Positions 1-5,046 of a DNA stretch of 9,796 nt are shown piece by piece. A program made the translations under genes and the position numbers. Under the pieces are notes generated by a model that was not told where the DNA came from, ran no database searches, and saw only the letters and a list, made by a program, of their open reading frames with translations. The stretch comes from Chloroflexota bacterium (GTDB lineage: Bacteria; Chloroflexota; Limnocylindria; Limnocylindrales; CSP1-4): contig DAIERN010000036.1 of NCBI GenBank assembly GCA_027346765.1, forward strand, positions 1-9,796. Direction: 5' to 3'. Numbering within the stretch: the stretch's first letter is position 1; each line of letters starts with the position of its first letter.

Positions 1-540
1 GCTACCTCGACCGCCGCCTGCAGGAACTGGCTCGCTGAACGCGGATCTCATTCGATGTTCCCAGTACCAAGACGATGGAACGGCTAACAGCAAGCCGGGG
101 AGTCCAAAGATCAACAGACCGATCACGTACAACACAATGCAGCCGATGGCGGCTTGAACGATGCCCCACAACGCGGCGGCAGCCATGTTCGCCAGATCTA
201 GCTCGAGGAAGCCCGTAATGGCGGCGACTGCCGCAGCAACGATCATGGCACCGACGACAACCAGATCGGAGATCAGGACCACTAGGGCTGTCATCGGCAG
301 GAATGCGTCGCGGCTGGCAATGGCCCGCAAGGCATAACGCCAACCCAGAAAAGTGAACCCGGGCAGCGCGGCCAAACCGCCAAGAGCCACAAGGGCGGGC
401 ACGGCGGCGACAGCGGAGTTGATGGGCAGCAGCACCAGCCATCCGATTCCTCCGCCGATGATCCATGCCAGGCAGATCGCCGCAGCCAACACGGCTCCGC
501 GCTTCCGGATCTCACGATTAGCTGGCGGCATCGGGCTCAC
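1..540 (-). CDS. Multi-pass membrane protein, function unknown, 3' end outside the window
   Basis: The minus-strand frame is open from a GTG at 540 to the window edge, 180 codons without a stop, so the C-terminus is missing. A basic N-terminus (REIRKR) is followed by about four strongly hydrophobic stretches, near residues 15-40, 42-65, 81-107 and 120-154, with short charged loops between. It is therefore an integral membrane protein. The GTG lies 2 bp after the stop of the upstream membrane-protein gene, so the two are probably one transcript. An ATG at 531 (residue 4), with a weak GAAAG-type purine run before it, is an equally possible start. I recognise no family. The pair shares a divergent control region with a GbsR-like regulator, a family that often controls membrane transport or stress genes, so an envelope role is only an inference. 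Confidence 0.72.
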   Translation of the reverse strand, partial: MSPMPPANREIRKRGAVLAAAICLAWIIGGGIGWLVLLPINSAVAAVPALVALGGLAALPGFTFLGWRYALRAIASRDAFLPMTALVVLISDLVVVGAMIVAAAVAAITGFLELDLANMAAAALWGIVQAAIGCIVLYVIGLLIFGLPGLLLAVPSSWYWEHRMRSAFSEPVPAGGGRGS

Positions 541-542
541 TT

Positions 543-1148
543 TCAAGAACCGATGAGCGGAATGCTCAGTGCCCTGTGGGCGCCAATCAGTGCCGCGAAC
601 AGGATCAGCGCGACACACATGAGGCGAAACGCGCGCGCGTGGTCGTTGATCGCTGTTCGCGGTGTCGATAGCTGATGCAGCGCCGCGGCCCAGCTGACGG
701 TGCAGAGCAAGGCCGTAACCAGCGCGACCAGCGCAAAGAGCGTGCTCCAGGCGAGGACGTCGACGGCTGCCACCCCGGTGACTGAATGTCGACCCAGCGC
801 CACCCAGATCGATCCCATCAGGACGGCGAGTAGAACGAAGGACGCGAAGTGGGCGGCGATCGACCGGACGGGAGCTTGTGGCCTCACGAGGAACGCGCCC
901 ATCAGGGTTACAAGGAATATCGGGCCATATGTGATGACCGTCCGGTCGAGATAGACGAAAGACCCCGAGGCGCCCGCTGACCGCAGGCTCTGCAACAACA
1001 CCCACAGAGATGCGATCGTCGCCGCGACCAGGGCGCCGTCCAGTTGGTGTGAGTCTTCGCTCTCGACGGCCGGGTCGCCTCCAGCAGCAGGGAATGCTGT
1101 CGCGGGCGTTTGGATCGACTCCAGCCGCTTGGCCCAGCGGTAGATCAT
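543..1148 (-). CDS. Predicted five-TM membrane protein, function unknown
   Basis: The product has 201 residues: a hydrophilic N-terminus of about 38 residues containing acidic patches, then about five hydrophobic segments near residues 40-55, 69-87, 98-117, 125-153 and 173-191. It ends with the short tail PLIGS. I see no catalytic or transporter signature. The start is well supported: AAGGAGG, an almost perfect Shine-Dalgarno, lies 5 nt before the ATG (plus-strand 1154-1160). The gene is the first of a two-gene minus-strand unit with the truncated membrane protein downstream. It diverges from a GbsR-type regulator whose start is only 46 bp away, so both promoters must overlap the palindrome at 1175-1190. 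Regulation by that protein is a reasonable inference. The function stays unknown. Confidence 0.8.
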   Translation of the reverse strand: MIYRWAKRLESIQTPATAFPAAGGDPAVESEDSHQLDGALVAATIASLWVLLQSLRSAGASGSFVYLDRTVITYGPIFLVTLMGAFLVRPQAPVRSIAAHFASFVLLAVLMGSIWVALGRHSVTGVAAVDVLAWSTLFALVALVTALLCTVSWAAALHQLSTPRTAINDHARAFRLMCVALILFAALIGAHRALSIPLIGS

Positions 1149-1174
1149 CCGAGCCTCCTTGCATGGATCAACTT

Positions 1175-1190
1175 GTTACCATGCGGTAAC
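1175..1190. promoter_or_regulatory. Perfect palindrome, candidate operator of the GbsR-type regulator
   Basis: GTTACC-ATGC-GGTAAC is a perfect 6-bp inverted repeat with a 4-nt spacer, a usual size for a dimeric winged-helix regulator site. It lies in the 46-bp gap between divergent genes, 4 bp before the regulator's ATG and 26 bp before the ATG of the minus-strand membrane gene. A protein bound here would cover both start regions. Use as an autoregulatory operator is inferred from position and symmetry. Confidence 0.55.
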
Positions 1191-1194
1191 GAAT

Positions 1195-1944
1195 ATGAAC
1201 GCGAAACTCGCTACTGTCAAGTACCATGTTTCTGACGAGTCCGGCGCCGCGGTCGCTGACGTGGAGCCTGTGAGGCGGCGCTTCGCACAGGCCTGGGGAG
1301 CGATGGGCGGCTCGTGGGGCGTTACGCCGTCGACTGCTGCCGTGCAGGGCTACCTCTTGGTTCACGGCGGCCCGGTCACCGACCGCGAGCTGCAGGATGC
1401 GCTGGGCCTATCGCACCGCGCCATTCGGGTAGCGCTGGAGGATGGCATCGAATGGGGCGTCATGCGCCAGGCGGACGAGCCGCGACGCACGGGCCAGCGC
1501 GGGCCGGCTGGCCGCGCCTGGCTGGCGCTCGACGATCACTGGGAGTGGTTCCGCCGCGTCATCGCCGCGCGCAAGGAGCGCGAAGGCGATCCGGTCATAG
1601 CGATCCTGGAGCAGTGCCTGGTCGATGCCGGAAAGGCGGGCAACGACGCGGAGGCGCGGGCTCTGCAGGCGCGAGCCAGCTCGCTGCTCGCGTTCGTGCG
1701 CGAGTTCGATCACGCTCTCTCAGCAGTGGTCCGGGCACGGACCGACGTTCTGCGCAAGCTGTTTGCGGCGCTCGCCAAACAGGACAGCCGCGACCTCGAC
1801 CGGCTGCTGGCCGCGCTGTCGGACGTGCCGGAGGCCGAGCTGAGCGACGCGCTGACCACGATGTCCAAGATGTCGTCGGCCAACCTGCGGCGCATGCTCC
1901 GTCTGGCCGGTCAGCCCACGGTGGCGAGGCTACTGAGCCGCTAG
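1195..1944 (+). CDS. GbsR/MarR-family winged-helix transcriptional regulator
   Basis: The 249-residue product begins with an amphipathic stretch (RRRFAQAWGAMGGSWGV). A winged helix-turn-helix follows at about residues 44-92, with the pattern VTDRELQDALGLSHRAIRVALEDGIEWGVM and a wing rich in Arg and Gly. This is the layout of GbsR-type MarR relatives, including the conserved Trp in the recognition helix-wing junction and the Trp-rich WEWFRRVI after it. The C-terminal half (about 130-249) is helical and probably dimerises or binds a ligand. I chose ATG 1195. A TTG at 1159 in frame would add 12 residues but would put the palindrome inside the gene, and neither start has a good Shine-Dalgarno. 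The regulator likely controls itself and the divergent membrane genes. The ligand is unknown. Confidence 0.8.
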   Translation: MNAKLATVKYHVSDESGAAVADVEPVRRRFAQAWGAMGGSWGVTPSTAAVQGYLLVHGGPVTDRELQDALGLSHRAIRVALEDGIEWGVMRQADEPRRTGQRGPAGRAWLALDDHWEWFRRVIAARKEREGDPVIAILEQCLVDAGKAGNDAEARALQARASSLLAFVREFDHALSAVVRARTDVLRKLFAALAKQDSRDLDRLLAALSDVPEAELSDALTTMSKMSSANLRRMLRLAGQPTVARLLSR

Positions 1945-1947
1945 CAT
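1942..1947 (+). promoter_or_regulatory. Possible -10 element for the riboswitch-fluC transcript
   Basis: TAGCAT fits the TANNNT -10 pattern, overlaps the stop codon of the regulator gene, and would start transcription near 1954, just before the aptamer at 1957. No convincing -35 box is seen, so this is tentative; read-through from the regulator gene is the alternative. Confidence 0.3.
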
Positions 1948-1956
1948 GCGCGCCAC

Positions 1957-2003
1957 AGGCGATGGGGCTCGCCTAAACCGCCGGGTCGGCTGATAGCTCC
2001 TAC
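1957..2003 (+). promoter_or_regulatory. Fluoride riboswitch (crcB motif)
   Basis: The segment carries the conserved marks of the crcB/fluoride aptamer: AGGCGATG at the 5' end, a closing CGCCTAAAC, and GGCTGATAGCTCCTAC at the 3' end. All expected helices form. Stem 1 is AGGCG (1957-1961) with CGCCT (1970-1974). A second hairpin is GCCG (1980-1983) with CGGC (1987-1990). The pseudoknot is GGGGCT (1964-1969) with AGCTCC (1995-2000). It sits 28 nt before fluC, the classic partner of this RNA. CTCCT (1997-2001), partly used in the pseudoknot, can instead pair with AGGAG of the fluC ribosome-binding site (2019-2023), which suggests translational control that opens when fluoride binds. Confidence 0.95.
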
Positions 2004-2018
2004 GCAGGGAGTATGCGC

Positions 2019-2025
2019 AGGAGGG
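2019..2025 (+). promoter_or_regulatory. Ribosome-binding site of fluC
   Basis: AGGAGGG ends 6 nt before GTG 2032 and directly abuts TTG 2026. The spacing picks GTG 2032 as the real start. The site is complementary to CTCCT in the riboswitch. Confidence 0.8.
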
Positions 2026-2031
2026 TTGCCC

Positions 2032-2406
2032 GTGGTCGGAGTCCTGTTGATCGGTGCCGGAGGGTTTGCCGGCGCGATCGCCCGCTACCTCGTTGATGCC
2101 GAGATCAGCCAGCGGTTCGCGTCCTTTCCGTGGGGCACCTTCGTCGTCAACATCAGCGGCTCGTTCATGGTCGGGCTGCTCTTCGCTCTGATCGTCGAAC
2201 GAGCGTCACTGCCGGCTGAGCTGCGCGGGCCGCTGATGATCGGCTTCCTGGGCGCGTACACGACGTTCTCGACGCTCGCCCTCGAGAGCTGGCGGATGAT
2301 CGAAGACGGCGCGTGGCTGCTCGCGGCGCTGAACCTGGGCGGGTCGGTCGCAGTGGGTATGTTTGCGGTAGTGGGTGGGCTGGCAGTCGGGAGGGCCATC
2401 TCGTGA
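2032..2406 (+). CDS. fluC: Fluoride ion channel FluC/CrcB
   Basis: This is a small (124-residue) four-helix inner-membrane channel that lets toxic fluoride leave the cell. Family marks are clear: GGFAGAIARY at residues 10-19, the polar WGTFVVNISGSF with Asn40 lining the pore, and GFLGAYTTFSTLALE at 71-85 with the TTFST break that holds the central Na+ and the Phe box. FluC works as a dual-topology dimer. Many high-GC organisms carry two copies side by side, but only one is present here, so it is either a homodimer or has a partner elsewhere. The GTG start is set by the Shine-Dalgarno AGGAGGG. The fluoride riboswitch directly upstream both confirms the role and explains the regulation. The stop overlaps the next gene's GTG by 4 bp. 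Confidence 0.95.
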   Translation: MVGVLLIGAGGFAGAIARYLVDAEISQRFASFPWGTFVVNISGSFMVGLLFALIVERASLPAELRGPLMIGFLGAYTTFSTLALESWRMIEDGAWLLAALNLGGSVAVGMFAVVGGLAVGRAIS

Positions 2407-2756
2407 AGCTCGAGGGAACAGGTCTGCTCGTGCGCATCTACCTGGGCGAGAGCGACCAGTGGCATGGCCGGCCGCTCTACCAGGCGATCCTCGAGCGGCT
2501 GCGTGAGCGCAATCTCGCCGGCGCGACCGTGTTGCGCGGCATAGAGGGCTTTGGCGCCAAGCAGCATCTGCACTCGACGCGCATCCTGAGCCTGTCGCAG
2601 GACCTGCCCATCCTGATCGAAGTGGTCGATACGGAGGAGAAGATCCGCGCAGTCCTGCCTGAGCTGGACGAGATGCTCGCCGACGGCCTGATGACCCTCG
2701 AGAAGGTCGAGGTGATCGCCTACCGCGCCGGTGACAGAACGACTACAATTCAGTGA
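2403..2756 (+). CDS. DUF190 (UPF0166) family protein
   Basis: The 117-residue soluble protein matches the DUF190 pattern: LLVRIYLGESDQWHGRPLYQAI near the N-terminus, then the GATVLRGIEGFG strand-turn, LPILIEVVD, and a final EKVEVIAYR strand. The fold is a small ferredoxin/PII-like alpha-beta sandwich. DUF190 genes very often sit next to fluC, sometimes fused to it, and the pairing here (GTGA overlap of start and stop) fits. A regulatory or accessory part in fluoride handling is assumed in the literature but its mechanism is not settled. An upstream GTG at 2313 in the same frame would add 30 residues inside fluC with unlikely composition, so I start at 2403, which has GGGAGGG shortly before it. 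Expression should follow the riboswitch. Confidence 0.9.
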   Translation: MKLEGTGLLVRIYLGESDQWHGRPLYQAILERLRERNLAGATVLRGIEGFGAKQHLHSTRILSLSQDLPILIEVVDTEEKIRAVLPELDEMLADGLMTLEKVEVIAYRAGDRTTTIQ

Positions 2757-2759
2757 CAG
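2731..2759 (+). promoter_or_regulatory. Candidate promoter/operator of the toxin-antitoxin pair
   Basis: TACAAT (2744-2749) is one base off the ideal -10 box and sits in the last codons of the DUF190 gene. It is bracketed by two exact copies of GTGACAG (2731-2737 and 2753-2759), 22 bp apart, about two helical turns. No good -35 box is seen. Type II antitoxins of this class usually repress their own promoter, so the repeats are plausible half-sites. A transcript from here would begin near 2756 and would favour GTG 2759 as the antitoxin start. Confidence 0.4.
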
Positions 2760-3100
2760 TGAGTGCCCTGGCGGTCTATGCGAGCGAGTTGAAGCGCGTC
2801 CAGAAGCTGGGCATTGAGAGCGCCGACATCGCTCGTGCGACAGGTGCCGCGCGGGCCACGGTCAATGCCTGGATCCGCGCCACCCGCCGGCCCGCGGCGG
2901 AGCATCGCGAGCGGCTGATGGAGCTGGTCGCTGTGGTCGATCGGCTGAGTGAGGTCATGGACGACGACCAGATCGCGCTGTGGCTGCAGAAGCCGCTGCC
3001 CGCGCTCAAGGAAGCGCGGCCGCTGGACGCGATCGCGCGGGGCAGGTACCGCGACGTGTCGCGCGTCGTGGCTGAGCTGGAGAACGACTCGTTCGCGTAA
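2753..3100 (+). CDS. Antitoxin, Xre/MbcA/ParS family with DUF2384 toxin-binding domain
   Basis: The 115-residue protein carries an N-terminal helix-turn-helix (about residues 20-48, IESADIARATGAARATVNAWI then RRP). Its C-terminal DUF2384 domain (about 62-114) is marked by ALWLQKPLPALKEARPLDAI and GRYRDVSRVVAEL. In this family the C-terminal domain blocks the NAD+-degrading active site of a RES toxin, and the HTH represses the operon. Length and order (antitoxin first, RES toxin next) fit the Xre-RES/MbcA-MbcT type. GTG 2753 overlaps the DUF190 stop by 4 bp; GTG 2759, two codons later, suits the internal promoter better. The gene is thus both joined to the fluoride operon and possibly independently driven. 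Confidence 0.88.
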   Translation: MTVSALAVYASELKRVQKLGIESADIARATGAARATVNAWIRATRRPAAEHRERLMELVAVVDRLSEVMDDDQIALWLQKPLPALKEARPLDAIARGRYRDVSRVVAELENDSFA

Positions 3101-3117
3101 CCGGCACGTGGTGGCGC

Positions 3118-3585
3118 GTGGCGAGGCCTGGCGCGGACCCATTCCTGCTGACGCCTGAACCAGCAGACGGCCGCTGGCAGCGCGGCCGCGTGATCCGTGG
3201 CTTCTATCTCGCGGACAGCGAGGCCACCGCGTGGGCCGAGTGGTACCGCCACTCAGCGGAGTTGGGCGTGCCACCGCACAGCCGCCTGCCGCGGGTCATG
3301 CGCCGGTTCGAAGCGGACCTTGACGGGGTGGCCGACCTGACGGCAGATCCGGATCTGCCACCGATGCAGCCGACCCGGCGCCAGTGGACCACCACTCAAC
3401 GAATTGGCGAGCGATTCTGGCGGGCTGGCAATGCCGGCCTGCTGGCACCTTCAGCTGCCCACGCCGGTGGCGTGGTGCTGGTGGTCTTCCGACCTACGGC
3501 CGATCCACCGCCCGGGTTGGTCGCCCTCCCCCGACCCAAACGCTATGACGAGCTGCCGCCGCTGCCGACGGGCCTGCGGACCTAG
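3118..3585 (+). CDS. RES-domain toxin (NAD+ phosphorylase/glycohydrolase type)
   Basis: RES toxins stop growth by destroying cellular NAD+. The four residues important in characterised members can be placed: Arg19 in DGRW, Tyr30 in GFYLAD, Glu41 in AWAEW, and Ser112 in LLAPSAAH. The protein therefore looks active rather than decayed. It ends with VVFRP and a short Pro-rich tail. The gene follows the DUF2384 antitoxin by 17 bp. The start is odd: GTG 3118 is the only normal start in frame, yet the codons just before it (3106-3117) read T-W-W-R, completing the usual N-terminal W-R-V of the family. A non-standard start such as ACG 3106, or a lost start codon, is possible. The stop shares CTAG with the convergent methyltransferase. 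Confidence 0.87.
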   Translation: MARPGADPFLLTPEPADGRWQRGRVIRGFYLADSEATAWAEWYRHSAELGVPPHSRLPRVMRRFEADLDGVADLTADPDLPPMQPTRRQWTTTQRIGERFWRAGNAGLLAPSAAHAGGVVLVVFRPTADPPPGLVALPRPKRYDELPPLPTGLRT

Positions 3586-4244
3586 GCCTTCACCACCGCG
3601 TAAGCGATGCCGTCATAGCCCTTCGTGCCGACGGTCTGGAGGATGGTCGCATCGACGCGCGGGTCGCGCGCCAACATCTCGTTGAAGCGGCGGATGCCCT
3701 GGACGCGGCTGTCCGCTGAGTCGGCGTCGATGATCGCGCCGCCGCGGACGACGTTGTCGGCCACGATCACCGTGCCCGGTCGCGCCAGGCGGACCGACCA
3801 CTCGAGGTAGTCCGGGTACCCCTCCTTGTCGGCGTCGATGAAGACCATGTCGAACGGCTGGACCTTCTCCGCCACGAGCGCGGCCATGGTTTGAGCCGCG
3901 GACCCAACACGCACCTCGGCGACGTCCGCCAGGCCCGCGCGCGCCAGGTTGCCGCGCGCCACCTGCGCGTGGCGCGGCTCGAGCTCGAGCGTGACCAGCC
4001 GGCCGTCCGCCGGCAGCGCGCGCGCCAGCCAGATCGACGAGTAGCCCGCGAGCGTGCCTATCTCCAGGATGCGCCGTGCGCCCAGCGCCTGTGCCTGCAA
4101 GTTCAGGAAGCGGCCCAACGTGGCCGACACCTGGATCTGCGGCATTCCCGCGGCCACGCTGTCGGCCACGGCCGCGCGCAAGACGTCGTCGTCCAGCCCG
4201 AAAAGGTCAACGAGGTGGCCATCAACGGCGTGCCAACGGTCCAT
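3582..4244 (-). CDS. SAM-dependent O-methyltransferase (catechol/caffeoyl-CoA OMT type)
   Basis: The 220-residue enzyme is of normal length for the metal-dependent class I O-methyltransferases (Methyltransf_3). Motif I is ILEIGTLAGYSS (59-70) for SAM binding, and the acidic residue closing strand 2 is in LELEP (86-90). FDMVFIDADKEGY (131-143) supplies the metal-binding Asp and the typical Lys, and ADN (162-164) provides the further Asp/Asn metal ligands. It is cytoplasmic. Substrates in this family are usually vicinal diols of small aromatics; the actual one cannot be read here. The ATG at 4244 has no Shine-Dalgarno, but TATCCT lies exactly 6 nt upstream, as in leaderless genes. It converges with the RES toxin and shares a palindromic CTAG in which both stop codons lie. 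Confidence 0.88.
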   Translation of the reverse strand: MDRWHAVDGHLVDLFGLDDDVLRAAVADSVAAGMPQIQVSATLGRFLNLQAQALGARRILEIGTLAGYSSIWLARALPADGRLVTLELEPRHAQVARGNLARAGLADVAEVRVGSAAQTMAALVAEKVQPFDMVFIDADKEGYPDYLEWSVRLARPGTVIVADNVVRGGAIIDADSADSRVQGIRRFNEMLARDPRVDATILQTVGTKGYDGIAYAVVKA

Positions 4245-4250
4245 GGGCGG

Positions 4251-4256
4251 AGGATA
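4251..4256 (-). promoter_or_regulatory. Possible -10 box of a leaderless O-methyltransferase transcript
   Basis: On the minus strand TATCCT is followed by 6 nt (CCGCCC) and then the ATG, so transcription would start at or next to the start codon. There is no Shine-Dalgarno and no clear -35 box. The spacing suggests leaderless expression. Confidence 0.35.
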
Positions 4257-4492
4257 GCCAACAAACGGCCCTGGGCGCCCGCCGGAGCGGTGATGTGCGG
4301 TGCTGGGCGGTGCGGGACAAGAGCGTTGTTGACAGTCAACGCAATGAGCCAGACCGGGCCGTCCAAGGCATGGTCGGAAGCCCGGTTCGCCTGTAAGTTC
4401 GGCCTATCCGCAGGACTATCGAACCAAAACGGGTAGTACTTCGGGCGACCCCCGCAAAGAGCGTCAACTGGTCAGGATTGGGGAGCAATGGG
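4257..4492. other. Gene-free divergent region with a palindrome (4328-4340)
   Basis: No coding frame here looks real. The clearest structure is GTTGAC-A-GTCAAC at 4328-4340, a perfect 6-bp inverted repeat that contains the -35-like TTGACA at 4329-4334. No good -10 is found at 17 bp on either strand. Further on, TAGTAC (4434-4439) is a weak -10 candidate, and CGGG-CGACC-CCCG (4442-4454) can form a small hairpin in the leader of the next gene. The promoter of the secreted-protein gene must lie in this stretch. Confidence 0.45.
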
Positions 4493-5020
4493 ATGGTTCG
4501 CTCAGGTCTTGTGCGCATCTTTGGCGCACCACTCCTCGCGCTGCTCGCAGCGCTGCTTCTCGCCCCAGGCGCTGTGATGGCCGCCGCTCCCGGCTGCTCG
4601 GTCAGCGTCGATCCGCCCGCGGCCGTGGGTGGCGCACTCTTCACCTTCACCGGCAGTGGCTTCCATCCGAACAAGCTGCTCCTCCGGAAGAGCGACAGTG
4701 GGCCGACCACCAACGACATCGATACGAGCGGGCGCGATCCGTGGACGCAGACCGTCCAGTCGCGCGTAGGCGACGAGGGTGCCTGGACGGCGACGTTCAT
4801 CGAAGATGGCGGCTGCACCGTCGCGGTCCATTTCGACGTCACGCTGACCTCGACCGATGTGGTAAGCGACCTGCTGTCCGATCAGCCGCAGTCGGCGCTG
4901 CCGGCGCTGTTCATGCTGATGGTCACGGGCTTTGGCCTGGCGGGCGGGGCGTTCCTGTCGCGACGGATGGGAGCGGCTCGCGCGAGCGCAGGTGCGGCTC
5001 GTTCGGGGCTGAGGTACTAA
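4493..5020 (+). CDS. Secreted protein with C-terminal membrane anchor, function unknown
   Basis: The 175-residue protein has a signal peptide (basic start, hydrophobic core at residues 9-29, AAA before Pro33 as a likely cleavage site). A compact extracytoplasmic domain follows (about 35-120) with two cysteines, C35 and C108, placed to form a disulfide at its ends. FTFTGSGFHPN near the start resembles the opening strand of IPT/TIG or other Ig-like folds. A transmembrane helix at about 136-155 precedes SRRMG and a basic Ala/Arg tail, so the protein should be a type I membrane protein with its domain outside. There is no LPXTG. ATG 4493 is chosen because GGGGAG ends 7 nt before it; TTG 4478 in frame is the alternative. 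It may be co-transcribed with the racemase-fusion gene. I do not recognise a named family. Confidence 0.78.
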   Translation: MVRSGLVRIFGAPLLALLAALLLAPGAVMAAAPGCSVSVDPPAAVGGALFTFTGSGFHPNKLLLRKSDSGPTTNDIDTSGRDPWTQTVQSRVGDEGAWTATFIEDGGCTVAVHFDVTLTSTDVVSDLLSDQPQSALPALFMLMVTGFGLAGGAFLSRRMGAARASAGAARSGLRY

Positions 5021-5046
5021 AGTTGGCCGCAGAGCTGGAAGCAAGA

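Noticed and set aside
2..466. 154-codon minus-strand frame and small frames near 291-556
   Set aside because: Cys/Arg-rich with no hydrophobic pattern. The neighbouring minus-strand frame from GTG 540 gives a regular membrane protein and follows the upstream gene directly.
1314..1976. 220-codon plus-strand frame overlapping the regulator
   Set aside because: Gly/Arg-rich frame shadow of the GbsR-type gene; it would also run into the fluoride riboswitch.
2085..2573. 162-codon minus-strand frame over fluC and DUF190
   Set aside because: Antisense to two genes with strong family matches and a riboswitch on the plus strand.
3891..4436. 181-codon plus-strand frame opposite the O-methyltransferase
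   Set aside because: Arg/Ala/Gln-rich antisense shadow; the methyltransferase motifs are on the minus strand.
4741..5022. Upstream extension of the racemase-fusion frame
   Set aside because: The frame is open from 4741 but overlaps the secreted-protein gene and reads as Arg-rich shadow sequence; realistic starts are TTG 5023 or GTG 5047.
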